64,000 nt of DNA. Origin: Gibbula magus (Eukaryota; Mollusca; Gastropoda; Trochida; Trochidae). The translations under genes and the position numbers were made by a program. The DNA is taken from the NCBI GenBank assembly GCA_936450465.1, contig OW388296.1, positions 36,356,586-36,420,585 of the forward strand, read 5' to 3'. The notes under the pieces were generated by a model. The model worked only from the letters and a program-made list of their open reading frames with translations, had not been told where the DNA came from and did not search any database. Shown here piece by piece: positions 23,691-34,853 of this stretch. Numbering within the stretch: the stretch's first letter is position 1; every line of letters starts with the position of its first letter.

Positions 23691-24006
23691 CATAGTTTGT
23701 GATGTGTTATTGTGTATTTCAGCTTGAAGTGTTGTTTACTTCAATGTGTGTGTATAGAGTGACCTTTCTATTATTAATTGAGTAAAATTTAAAAAGGTAT
23801 GTTGTTTATAATGCTTTTCCAATATTTTGTAGATTTGAACAATATTTTATATTACATATAGTTAAAACTTTGAAGAAACATTGGCATTACATAAAAAGCA
23901 TACTCAAAGTATTAATTTTTTCTTTTAAAAATATGTAAAAGTAATGATTTATTCTTTAAAAAATTATAAAAATATTCCCTTGTTGAAGGGATTTGAACTC
24001 CAATCT

Positions 24007-24220
24007 GGGCCGTGTTCAAGATAGGTTTCAAAGTAATCGCTCAATTAGCGATTACTTTTAAACCTCTCTTGAACGCAATTGCTCAATGTAGTGCTAGGTA
24101 GCAAGGCGAGCAAACTTCTAGGAATTTGCACTGTGTCGTTCAAGAGAGAAGAAGCGCTCATTGAGCGCTACATTAAGCGATCAATGAGCGCTACGAAGCG
24201 CTTCATTTTGTTGAACCGCC
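24007..24220. mobile_element. AGCGCT-rich MITE, copy 1
   Basis: About 80% identical to 35583-35797. It begins GGGCCGTGTTCAAG, contains GGTTTCAAAGTAATCGCTCA, CAAGGCGAGC and GAATTTGCACT-TGTCGTTCAA, is filled with AGCGCT/GAGCGA palindromes, and ends near TTGAACCGCC. The ends are weak inverted repeats (GGGCCGTGTTCA against GGCGGTTCAACA). Non-coding. Confidence 0.7.
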
Positions 24221-24326
24221 GGCTGGTTCGATAATCGTATGTGTAGTGCAGAGTTGCGGTTCCTACACCTCTAGATGTCGCTGCGTATGTTCTTGCATGC
24301 GCTGTAAATCACAACTTGCGTCGTCT

Positions 24327-24515
24327 GCAATGAAACGAGTGCTGTCAAAATCATTGAACCGGATGGTGCAAACGTCGAACAAACTGGTCAACAACCCTCA
24401 TCGAGGAGGAAAACAAGCCCCAGGATCGTCTGTTAGCAAAGTTCAAAGGATATAAAACAGCCCTGATGAGAGGAGATTGTCCGTGTGACGCCGTGTTCTC
24501 AACAACATTTACCGG
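24327..24515 (+). other. Weak candidate coding segment
   Basis: Two overlapping plus-strand frames run here. One starts at ATG 24327 and stops at 24455. The other is open from about 24358 to 24515 and encodes LLAKFKGYKTALMRGD, ending at a possible GTATGT donor. Composition is more gene-like than the neighbourhood and it lies upstream of the 26.2-29.2 kb gene. The phase does not fit the next exon directly and I recognise no domain. Confidence 0.2.
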
Positions 24516-24969
24516 TATGTAGACCGTTAGTAAAACTTGCGTAGCGTTGTGTACATCAATTGTATATGAAACGAAATCAATAATAAAATGCCACTTATCG
24601 AAATAATGGCCTTGCAGGCCTGCCTGAGGCAGTCCACTTTTCTGTCAGACTGCCTTGAATTTTTCCTCCCCAGCCCGACTGTCTGACTAATTTCTGACAG
24701 ATCTCAAATAAGATAAAACTTTATTTTGATTATTACCAGCCATGTCTTCGAGATGTTCCAATAAACCCATCCAACATCGAAAGATACCGAGAAAAATTCA
24801 TATTGTGCATCATGACTAGTAAATCGTGTGTTCAGTAACTGTGGTAACAACAATTTATCATTGACAATGGCAGTTTACAATCACATTATTGGCAATCACT
24901 TTTGAAAAATACTTTACACATAATTATATTAATGCCTCTTAAATAGTGTCATTCATATATATTTAAGAA

Positions 24970-25026
24970 GCCGCTAATGGCTGCAATACTGCCGAAGCGG
25001 CGTTAAACAATAACTCACTCACTCAC
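24970..25026 (+). mobile_element. 57-bp LINE tail insertion with perfect 12-bp target duplication
   Basis: TATATTTAAGAA occurs at 24958-24969 and 25027-25038. Between them are only the last 57 bp of the LINE seen at 15389-15747: CTGCAATACTGCCGAAGC, GGCGTTAAACAATA and the ACTC tail. This is an extreme 5' truncation, and it confirms that the (ACTC)n tract is the true 3' terminus of that LINE family. Confidence 0.9.
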
Positions 25027-25299
25027 TATATTTAAGAATGATCTGCATTTAAAAAATAACATTGAAACTGGCATGGGATTTTCCGATCTATTTTTAGAGT
25101 TTGAGCTTACTGAATATTTCAACAAAATTCAATCAAAGGCAACATCCCTTTGTAATGACAATATTTGTTACTAATAGATAATATGAAAATCAATAAATAA
25201 ATAAGATAAATTCGGCTTAATGAATAAAACGAAAACAATAACAGTATGATGAGAGTTACGGCAAATGTTCTTGCTTCATGAAAGGGTCAGCCTATTTGT

Positions 25300-25708
25300 T
25301 AGGGCTGTAACGATTCATCGATACCTACGATAAAATCGTAGCTTGGGAAATCGTGATTATTGTATCGTGAGCTTCCTGTATCGTGATACGCTAAAAATAG
25401 ATTTCACTTACTTAAAAATGAAAAGAAAAACTAAGTGAACACTATAAGACCAGCTAGTGTTATGCAGTAACAGTAACTACAGTAAGCATGAAGCAATCTG
25501 ATTCATAAATAACTGTTTTTAGAAGAAAAAAACTGTTTTAATCTTCGATTTTCGATCATCACATAACACAAAATTTCCACCATCTTAAAAATTTCAAAAA
25601 ATATGCATGAAGTTATACTTTAAACAACGTATCGTGATACATTCTGTATCGCCTGTCTGTATCGTGATACATATCGTATCTTGAGATTTCCCATGATAGT
25701 CAGCCCTA
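25300..25708. mobile_element. hAT-like MITE (409 bp)
   Basis: Starts TAGGGCTGTAACGATTCATC and ends ATAGTCAGCCCTA. The 8-bp flanks are CTATTTGT (25292-25299) and CTAGTTGT (25709-25716), one mismatch, as expected for an aged hAT target duplication. The interior repeats the palindrome GTATCGTGATAC. A related element lies at 62024-62501. Confidence 0.85.
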
Positions 25709-26190
25709 CTAGTTGTTCATTGGGTAAAGAGGGAGGGGGCCAACTTTGAGAAGGAGAGTAAACCATCTTCTCAGAACATTTGTTTATATATTTATAATAG
25801 TTTTCGTTTTCGATACTTTGAAAACAAAACAATAGATAAACTATGATTATTGTCTATTTTCAATATTATATCACAAGTTATTTGGCACTATATATAACTG
25901 TACCCCCTTCACTATAATAGATTGTTCCAGCACAGATTTCATAGAATTCAGTAAACAAATGATTGAATTTTCCCGTCTTAGCTTGAAGATGGACACAGTT
26001 AGGAATGATTCTAATTTAGACTCAATTCATTTTTAAATTAGGTAAAAAAACATTTGTGTCTAAAATGAGAAGATAAAAGAAGAAATGAACACTTTCAACC
26101 ATAATCAACAATATAAGCAACATGATGTAAAATTTTGAAAAAAGATGGTCAGACATTTCATAATGTTTTCTTGGTTTCACTTTGTTTCAG

Positions 26191-26265
26191 GAAATCCAGT
26201 TTGTTAAAAGAACTGATGAGAAAGTGAAGAAAACAAATGCCAATTTGACAACACAAAGCATAGAG
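26191..26265 (+). CDS. Candidate internal exon of an unrecognised host gene
   Basis: A 75-nt segment between a good acceptor (TTTGTTTCAG) and a donor (GAG|GTAAAA), open in only one frame, phase 0 to 0. It encodes a Lys/Thr-rich stretch beginning EIQFVKRTDEKVKKTNAN. It lies upstream of the exon pair at 28502 and 28790 on the same strand. The phases do not join directly to the exon at 28502, so either an intermediate exon was missed or this is a different transcript. No domain was recognised. Confidence 0.4.
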
Positions 26266-26690
26266 GTAAAAAAAATTTATTATGACTATAGAATAGATAC
26301 ATGGTTCATTATTGGTTTAATTTTGTGATGTAATCAAGTCAAATTTAGTGTAAGAAAAAAAATCCTGTCATGCATGATGTTAAAATTTCAATATAAAAAT
26401 TAGAAAAACAGAAAAATTTGGCAATTTCAGATGTAAAATGATCATGTATACATTTGCAGAGAATATTTACCATCTAATTCATAATGTAACATTAGTATAA
26501 TAAAATAAATAAATAAATAAAAAGTACATGTACTTTGACATGTAATTTAACATGTAATTTGACAGTTTTATTAATTTAATCACATTTTGTTTGAAGTGAT
26601 TCAGAATCAGAGTTGTTTATTCAATTTGATAAATTAAAATTTCAAAATGTGATATTTTAATAAATGATTATGTCTTTAAGCATATAAGAT

Positions 26691-27765
26691 AAGATAAGAT
26701 AAGATAAGATAAGATAAATCTTTATTGCCCTTGGAAGGGAATTTGAATTGTCATGAATTGAGCACATTTGAAATACAAAAATATATAACAGGATATAAAA
26801 AGGCTAAAATATACAGTAATGACAAATTAACAATAATCACATGGCACATGGATATGACAGGCTGGAGGAGTATAATTTAGATATTTAAATGAGTAATGCT
26901 TGATGGAATAAATGACATTTTGGTGCGTCTTAATTTTACACTCGGAACTCGGTAGCGTCGTCCGGATGGAAGGAGTTCGTAACAACCATGCAGGTAGTGA
27001 TCGCTGTCTGATATTATCTTTTTTCCCAGACGCATGAGACTATGAGAATATATTGATTCTAAAGTATCAAATTGTCTCCCTGAAATTTTTCCTGCAATGT
27101 TGATCACTTTTCTCAGTCTTCCTTTTTCCTGCAAAGACAAATTTCCACACCACGACTGAATGTTAAAACCGAGAACGGATTCAATGCTACTTGAATAAAA
27201 TAAAGACAACAGGCGAGAGTCAATGTTAAAAGACCTAAGTTTCCGTAGAAAGTGGAGTCGCGTTTGGCACTTCTTATATACATAGTCCACATGTGGTGAG
27301 AAGGTTAATTTATCATCAATTATTGTACCCAAGTATTTGTAGTTGGAGACAACTTCTACCGTTTCCCCGTTAATGACAACAGGTGTAGTGGTCGATTTAT
27401 TTCTTCGGAAGTCAATTACAAGTTCTTTTGTCTTCTTTATATTTAACTGGAGATAGTTATCTTCACACCACTTCACGAGTCTTGATATCTCGCTCATGTA
27501 AGCTGTTTCATCTTTGAATAGACAGGAAGTCAATGCTGAATCATCCGCAAATTTAACAGCTCTCGTTGTCACTAGTGCAATCATTCATATACAGAAAAAC
27601 AGTACTGGCGATAATACACATCCTTGTGGAGCGCCGGTATTTATAGTGAGTGTTCTTGAAACCGTGTTTTTTATTCTAACATATTGTGATCTTTCCAAGA
27701 GAAATGATGATATCCATTTGATGAGGTTTGAATCAACTTTAATGCCACAAGCTTTCTAATTAGAA
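26691..27765 (-). pseudogene. 5'-truncated LINE (Rex/CR1-like) reverse transcriptase with (AGATA)n tail
   Basis: On the minus strand the coding part starts near 27760 with HWISSF-like sequence (frameshifted) and INTGAPQGCVLSPVLF (about 27625), then KFADDSALTSC (about 27550, the catalytic DD box), WCEDNYLQLNIKKTKELVID, NYKYLGTIIDD, and a C-terminal region ending ITHLNI at 26877. The 3' UTR ends in TCTTTATTG-complement sequence and an AGATA array (26691-26717), typical of a microsatellite-tailed LINE. A stop and frame change near 27585 inactivate it. It lies inside an intron of the 26.2-29.2 kb host gene, in antisense orientation. Confidence 0.85.
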
Positions 27766-28059
27766 TATACAGAACAATTTCAAATTCTGGGCAATAATAT
27801 TCACATACGCAACCATGCAGTTCACATATAAATGAAGTTTTCTCTTCCAAAAAATTTATTTTAAATTTTGATAATTCCAAAAGCTTGTATGAAAGGTTTA
27901 ATAGAGCCCTCAGGGTATCTGTCTTTCCTTGATATATACCATGTTTATATCATTTGGTGAGGTAAAAGAAGTATATATTTCAGCCACGAGTGAAATATTA
28001 TTTTTCTTACTCATGAGATGATTTAAACATCATATTTTCACTGTGACCAGTGACTGATG

Positions 28060-28115
28060 TGATTTGACGTCATGAAACAATGGTCTGACGTAGTGCTTTG
28101 GCTTATGACGTCACA
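28060..28115. promoter_or_regulatory. Second CRE-like cluster
   Basis: TGACGTCATGAAACAATGGTC followed at 21 bp by TGACGTAG, then TGACGTCA at about 28108. The 21-bp unit is homologous to the array at 11552-11601, so the two share ancestry. It lies in an intron of the 26.2-29.2 kb gene. Confidence 0.35.
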
Positions 28116-28501
28116 GAGCTACTGTGGTGACGGGCTGTTCCCAGCGGTCAGTCAACATGAAAATAACATCTTTTGGCATAATTACAAGGGTAACATCATA
28201 ATATAATAACTAGAATTGTATTTTGTTATGATCCAAATAGATTGTAAATGAAGGTTCGGGTGTATTAGTGAGCCACACTCACTCTTTTTGCTTCTTATAA
28301 TTAATAATTTATTACTTATCATAAATGAGTTGAAGCTTTAAGTTTTAAGAATTTTCAACACTGAACTTGTGATGAAAGATTGGTTAGAAAATAAAGTTTG
28401 ATTGTACAATAAATTTCCCAATATTCCCCACTTGGTACTCTGATTGCCTGTTTTCATTTGAATTAAGAAACTGCATCATGACATATTTATGTATTTTACA
28501 G

Positions 28502-28648
28502 TCAAGGACAAGCCGGATGCCATTCATCGGCCCAAAACCGATGGTGATTCAAAGTTCCCCTCTCCTTCTCTACCAGAATTCAAGTTGATCGACTATTTGG
28601 CAGAGAGGTCTACTTTACAGAGCCTGGCAGACGGTTTTGATTCGGAAG
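28502..28648 (+). CDS. Penultimate coding exon of an unrecognised host gene
   Basis: A 147-nt exon flanked by a strong acceptor (GTATTTTACAG) and donor (GAAG|GTAAGTG). Only one frame is open, entering with 2 nt of a codon and leaving with 1 nt. The peptide includes PKTDGDSKFPSPSLPEFKLI and DYLAERSTLQSLADGFDSE, a hydrophilic stretch with a likely amphipathic helix at the end. The splice phase fits the following terminal exon exactly. I do not recognise the family. Confidence 0.65.
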
Positions 28649-28789
28649 GTAAGTGAACGAAACCACTAAATATATAAAGAATATACCAAAGTTAAATACT
28701 TACACTATTACAAAATCAAATACAAGTAAAATATTTGAGATTTAACCTGATAAATGTATAAAGTATTGAACATATTTTTTTTTCGCCAG

Positions 28790-29245
28790 ATACTACCAGG
28801 AAGACCTGAAAGGAGGTCACTCAGGACATGGTTTTCAATGACAAGGCCAAATTCTTTTAAAATGCTCCTGTAAGATGCTGACAGCGTTTTTTTAAAAGGA
28901 AACTATAATTTTTTTGCTAGAGTATTCACATGAATACGTACATTATAAGTGTCAAATTTTATTCGTTTTAATTGTACATAATTTGTATGCTATTTCTTTC
29001 TGTTAACCAAAGACTCATCTACAATCAAATAGAAAAATAAGAAAACACATTGTATTTCAGTACCTCATACATTCTTTTGTTGTCAGCTGCAAGACACTGT
29101 TGTGTACCTTAGGGAAAAATCTAAGTGTATATTTTCCTGTCACAATGTACGGTATGTTAAATATTTTGGCATAACCTCAATGTGAAACAGACTTTACAGT
29201 ATGGATTGTTATATACTGAATAAATTAGTTTATATTCTATGGCTT
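28790..29245 (+). CDS. Terminal exon of the same host gene: last six codons, stop and 3' UTR
   Basis: The acceptor TTTTTTTTTCGCCAG ends at 28789. Joined to the previous exon in phase 1, it adds DTTRKT and stops at 28807-28809 (TGA). The rest is 3' UTR. An AATAAA signal at 29219-29224 gives a likely cleavage site about 15-25 nt later. Exon phase, stop and polyadenylation signal together support a real gene end. Confidence 0.6.
29219..29224 (+). terminator. AATAAA polyadenylation signal
   Basis: Canonical hexamer about 410 nt after the stop codon of the upstream gene, followed by T-rich sequence (TTAGTTTATATTCTATGG). Confidence 0.55.
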
Positions 29246-29447
29246 GTTTTATTTCATTGTTAATTACTACATTGTTTTATTTTTAAGGCACAAATGCACA
29301 CTTCTTACCTGTAAAATAGGTTAAATTAAATCAACATGATCCATTGTTTCTGAAACATTACAGCTAAGTCAAAATCAGTAAGTGTTGTTTTGTTAGAAAT
29401 GTGCTAATCTTAAAGAAGATGCTATTTTCTCATTATTTCCAATTTCA

Positions 29448-32158
29448 TTAAAGGAACTCTGGTCCAAGCGATCTTGAGACTGCGGTAGAGACCGTTACGC
29501 AATGTGTAACGAGGTCACGTGACGCAAACTAGGTGCAGGCGAGCGATCGCCGGCTTTTCGTATCCAAAGTAAACTCGTCTTAATCCGGATTCGTAATCAA
29601 AACGTAACTCGTACTAAAAATGCCTGGATATAGGTTATATTTTGCTTTGCATGTATTAATAAATAGTTTGGTAGGTAACTGAACGATTGGTTGTTCAAAC
29701 AAACGAGACATTTCAGATTTAGATTCATTTATTATCCTTACCTTTGCAGACAATTAGTACAATAAGAAAACGGTGTGGGTACAGGTTGTATTAGCATCAT
29801 AAAATGTGAAATAGATAAAATCATGTGTCTGACAAAACAGCAAAGATGTGACGAATAGAAAATGCTGGTGAAGAGAAAAAGATAAGTCGCCGACAAAGTA
29901 ATTTACACCCAAAACATCTCACCACACACCAATATGTACACCTCTTCCTGAGTTGTTCAGGCTTCAGATGACGTATTTGAAGAGTAAGTTTTTATACATT
30001 TATTAACATTATTATTACTGATAATATTATATCATCATGAGACAAAATTAATATAACCATTTTCAACTCGCAATTAATTGACAGGTTGTTGATACAATAT
30101 TACGGAGTCTCCTCCACAATACAACTTCACATACGGGATTAAATGTAAATGTAAGTACTCGTATATTATTTAAACAGCATTTATTTCAGGATCTTACATG
30201 GAAAGATGGGTTGACAAACAGGGTTACAAGTACATATACACGCGTATATGTTGTTTATTATAACCATACTTCATGTGATGTTCATCCATGATTGTGTTTC
30301 AACAAATTTATTACGATATTTCACAAAGAAAGCCGTAGTTTATCAAGGTGCTTAATAATACTAATAATAGAATTAAAATGCTACTGGATGATTTCAAGGA
30401 ATGCATAAGAGAGGTAATAGTGTGACATCTATTTCCTGAAAATATGTCTCCGTGTTTGGCGAAAAATCAAGGTTTAATCTTACATTTCATTTAAAGTTTT
30501 TTAATTTGTTGCTATAACGCTTGATATAGTTTAAACGTATTAAAACACTGAAAAAGTGACGGAATCGGCAAACAAGCAAATAAATGCCTCTCCCTACAAA
30601 CTGCAAACACACCAAACAAACAAACAAATAAGTTGCATACATTGAACAATCATAAAATATTAAACCAACAGGCATGTATATGGTACCAGATTACAAGACA
30701 CAATTGAAGGCGTTAAACTTTAAAGATGTTGAACGTTACATAACAGCAAGGCAATAGATGATAAGAAATAATTAAGAAACAAAGATTGATTTATGAAAAA
30801 TCCGAAAATCTTTTAGATTTAACGATAACATTGTGGATGGATTTTAGCAGTACACGATTTTCGTGGTTTTTTGCTCAAGCATTTCCTTGCAATATGGATG
30901 TTATATTGAAACATGTTGTAAAGAAACATTCGTTTACTCTTGTACTATTGTATATACGTTTGATATCAGTGACAAAGTATATCAATAAGTGTAATAAAGT
31001 TACATTATGTATCAGATATAAAAGGTTACTATAATTATAAGTGTGTCAATCAACATATTTTGATGTAATGCAAACCATAAACAAAATATTTTATGTATAA
31101 GATTTTCAACGAGCTCAGTGAAATTAACATTAAGATTGCACCATTGTACACGCACACATATACAATATGATTATACACATTTATAGAACACGATCAAATG
31201 AATGAATTATGTTACCAGATGCAGCCTAATACACACTCTCGTAAATAAAAACGTAATGGTAGGGTAAATACGATGATAGCTCCAATACAAATTCTCAATT
31301 TAACATACCATATAGATGTTTCTTCAAAGGAGAGAAGTGTTGTGACAGCAAATTAGTTTACGCAATTAAGCTGAACAAAGTCATATACGCTGAGTAGTGT
31401 AATTATGTTTTTACAGATAACAAGTTTATTGGACCGGTTCAATTATATAAGAAATGGCATGTCGGTGACCGGCGGCATTTCAATTGTCATGTTAATTGTC
31501 AAAAGTCTGGTCTTGGTGACACACAAACAATCATGAAATAACATTAATGCGACTGTCAGTCTAGATATTTGTCAGCCAATTAAACGTTCACTGAAAGGTT
31601 GGAACATATATTCCACCAATGGAATTTAGGGATAGGATGAGCTTTGTATTCTGTGTTCTTTGGCGAAAAACCTCCAACAAGCAGATTTGGCATTTGAAGA
31701 ATAACTTATCGCCGACATAGGACGATTATTATAGTACATGGATTATTAAGCTCATGGAGAAAACAGGTTCGTTATTCTAATCTTTGTTATCATTGTATAT
31801 TGCTATATTCGCATGCGAAATACTTGCAAAATCATCACAATTGTACTTTTATTATTTACAAAATGATATATAGATACATTTTTCTTGAAGAGCGATACGT
31901 AAGTCCTTTAGCTAGTTTGCCGATTCCCTTCTTTTTTTTATCATGATAAGAGACAATTACCATGTAAAATAAAACAGACAGTTAGAAGTATTTGTTTCGA
32001 TTAAAATGCATTCATATTCGCGCTTGTATGGCAAGTAGTGGCGAGTAGGCCACTGCGCAACGGAAACATAGCTGCGTAGGAGTAATGCTAGTTCCATTTT
32101 CCCACTAATTGAATTTACGCTTTCCAGTGTTTTATTCAGGAGCACAGTGTTCCTTTAA
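29448..32158. mobile_element. Putative 2.7-kb TTAA-flanked element
   Basis: The left end TTAAAGGAACTCTG and the right end CAGTGTTCCTTTAA are inverted with one mismatch over 14 bp, both edged by TTAA. The interior is AT-rich with no transposase; open frames at 30487, 30786 and 31957 have no domain. The short terminal match over a long span makes this call tentative; two unrelated MITE ends could give the same picture. Confidence 0.4.
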
Positions 32159-32224
32159 GAAAGTGTGCAATTGGAAGTTGACAGCGTCACATGGTAATAA
32201 GGAGCCACACCACAATTATAAGTT

Positions 32225-32543
32225 GTCTTCTAAACGTCTGTTAAACAACTTTTAAACGTCTTATAAATGTCTTTTAAACGTCTAGTTCAGGACTACCTTT
32301 AGTCGTCTAAACAACGTCTAGGCTTCAACGTCTTTTAAACTTTCATTTTAGACCTATTATTAAACGTCTTTTCAACGTCTTTGGTAGACGTCATTTAGAC
32401 GTTTAATAGACGTAAATAGACGTCTTCTAAACGTCTGATATATGTATTTTAAATGTCTAATAGACGCCTTTTAAACGTCTAGTTTAGGTCTACCTTAAGA
32501 CGTTTAAACAACGTCTAGGCTTCAACGTCTTTTAAACTTTCAT
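32225..32543. repeat. Dense AAACGTCT / AGACGTTT motif array
   Basis: More than 15 copies of AACGTCT or AGACGTT in 320 bp, in both orientations, including a duplicated block (CAACGTCTAGGCTTCAACG at about 32310 and 32505). It is related to the sequence flanking the hAT-like insertion at 22880-23619. Confidence 0.8.
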
Positions 32544-33500
32544 TAGCAGCTCCGACTAAGTCGGAGCTGCTATCAGTTTTTGTGCAGTTTCCATCGCCGC
32601 CGCCGCAGGCGCGTTTTGTATTGGCTATAACTTTTTTCCTTATTAGGTTTTGAGAACTCATATACATAACTTCTTACTTATACCCCTGGGGAATTTTTTT
32701 GACATGTTCATATTCAAGGTCAAAGGTCAAGGTCAGGAGTTCTGAAATCGCTAAAAAAATCCTTGTAAACACGATAACTTGAAAAATATTTGTGCTATCA
32801 GGCTCTTCTTTGGTGTATATCAACTATGGAGAAAGGCCAAGATTTGAAAAGGTTTTCGCTAAAATCCGTCAAAGGTCAAGGTCATAGTGAGGTCACAACT
32901 TAAGCATGCTTTTGCAAAAATGTCTTATTTCAACTATTCACACTTTGAATCATTACATGATTGTGATACACAATGAAAAGAGATCACTGATTGTGTGACC
33001 TTGAATTTTAAAGGTCAAATTCACGAGATAGGGTCTTGGTCACCAGTTCTGAAATCACTAAATAACTTCTTTCCAAGGAGGTATCAACACCTCATATACA
33101 TAACTTCTTACTTATGCCCCTGGGGAATTATTTTGACATGTTCATATTCAACGTCAAAGGTCAAGGTCACAAGTTCTGAAATTGCTAAAACAATCCTTGT
33201 AAACACGATAACTTGACAAATATTTGTGCTATCAGGCTCTTCTTTGGTGTATATCAACTATGGAGAAAGGCCAAAATTTGAAAAGATTTTCTCTAACATC
33301 TGTCAAAGGTCAAGGTCATAGTGAGGTCACAAATTAAGCATGCTTTTGCGAAAATGTCTTATTTCAACTATTAACACTTTGAATCATTACATGATCATGA
33401 TACACAATGAAAAGTGATCACTGATTGTGTGACCTTGAATTTTAAAGGTCAAGGTCACGAGATAGGGTCATGGTCACCAGTTCTGAAATCACTATGTAAC
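32544..33500. repeat. Hairpin-ended AGGTCA-rich tandem repeat, copy 1
   Basis: Opens with a hairpin (TAGCAGCTCCGAC / GTCGGAGCTGCTA, 32544-32572) and a GCCGCC tract, then about two tandem units of 420 bp. Each unit contains CATATACATAACTTCTTAC, CCTGGGGAATT, TTCAAGGTCAAAGGTCAAGG, TGCTATCAGGCTCTT, TATATCAACTATGGAGAAAG and GTCAAGGTCATAGTGAGGTC. Homologous sequence continues at 37990-38393, resumes at 45197-45730 after the LINE, and recurs at 49548-49950 and 50192-50740. Confidence 0.85.
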
Positions 33501-33917
33501 TTTTTATCCCACCGGTGTGTAATACCGTGGGATATAGTCATCGCCCCGTCCGTCTGTCTGTCCGTCCGTCCGTCCGTAATCATTTCGTTTCCGGAGCAGA
33601 AATCGAAAACCGTACACATATTACCCACCAACTGAAGTGGTGCCTTTTATCTGAAAATTTTATTTTTTTTCGTTTCCATAGAAACTTGTTGATTTTGGAC
33701 TTTGTTCAGAGACAGGTTCTTTTCCGGAGCACAGCTCCAAAACCATTCATCATATCTTCCTGAAACTTTGCATGTGTATTACCCACTAACTGAAGTGGTG
33801 CCTTTTGATATTTTCAGATTTCTGAAAAATTTTTTTTTTTCGTTTCCATAGAAACTTGTTGAATTTGGACTTTGTTCAGAGACAGGTTCGTTTCCGGAGC
33901 ACAGCTCCAAAACCATT
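33501..33917. repeat. Hairpin plus (GTCC)n minisatellite element
   Basis: Hairpin TATCCCAC...GTGGGATA (33505-33534), then CCGTCCGTCTGTCTGTCC and (GTCC)n, then two tandem units of about 150 bp (CGTTTCCGGAGCA, ACCCACTAACTGAAGTGGTG, TTTCCATAGAAACTTGTTG). The last unit is split by the foldback transposon at 33918 and its downstream half resumes at 37701. Confidence 0.75.
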
Positions 33918-34039
33918 TAGTCCGGTTGCCAGACCCCTGATTTTTGGACAACCTTGCATTGCGGTATGTACGATGTTTTTTGGCTGTTTCTATACCTCTG
34001 AGACGTGCTCTTTAAGAATCTGAATGATGCCACTCTGTC

Positions 34040-34570
34040 ATCATTGGGCAATCCGCACAATATGCAAATCAAGGCCGCCATTACTGAAAATCTTGATTTA
34101 GTCAATATCTCAGTAACTATGCATGATATCAAATTAATTTTGGTGTCTATCCCCATGTTTAGAGGGGTAATGAACCAGCTAAACCTTTTCAGTAAAGATC
34201 ACAACATTAATTTATGCTGATTATGCAAATTAAGGCCGCCATTACTGAAAATCTTGATTTCGTCAATATCTCAGTAAACCAGGCATGCTATCAAATTAAT
34301 TTTGGTGTCTATCCCCATGTTTAGAGGGGTAATGAACCAGCTAAACCTTTTCAGTAAAGATCACAACAATAATTTATGCTGAATATGCAAATTAAGGCCG
34401 CCATTACTGAAAATCTTGATTTCGTCAATATCCCAGTAACTACGCATGCTATCAAATTACTTTTCGTGTCTATCCCCATCTTTAGAGGGGTAATGAATCA
34501 GATTAACCCTTTTCAGTAAAGATCACAACAAAATATAATTCATGCTGAATATGCAAATTAAGGCCGTCAT
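34040..34570. repeat. Three to four tandem units of about 170 bp in the left arm of the foldback element
   Basis: Units share ATATGCAAATTAAGGCCGCC, TTACTGAAAATCTTGATTTC, TGTCTATCCCCATGTTTAGA and AACCTTTTCAGTAAAGATCA. The right arm holds about two inverted units (37210-37575), so the arms differ in copy number. Confidence 0.8.
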
Positions 34571-34853
34571 TACTGTAAGCAATGTATTGGTAAGAGGGTA
34601 TTGCCATGCTGAACTTCAGAAGACTTCTCTTGTTCAGCTTATGTGACAATTTCGATGTACATGTTTCATTACAGAATCGACTCCTCTCAACACACTTTCT
34701 CGCAATAATAATTGTAAAGATGCACAGTGCCAATTAATGCCTAGACCTTTTGCCGCACAATAACAGATAATCCCAATCAAGAGAAACCGTGTTCCTAAAA
34801 AGCCAGACCTGCCTTCAAGTGAAGTGAATCATTCAGTCTTACCGCTTTGAATA

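Noticed and set aside
24007..24220. tRNA-derived SINE head suspected from GGATTTGAACTCC just upstream
   Set aside because: No A-box at the right distance and no cloverleaf; the repeat matches a second copy as an AGCGCT-rich MITE instead.
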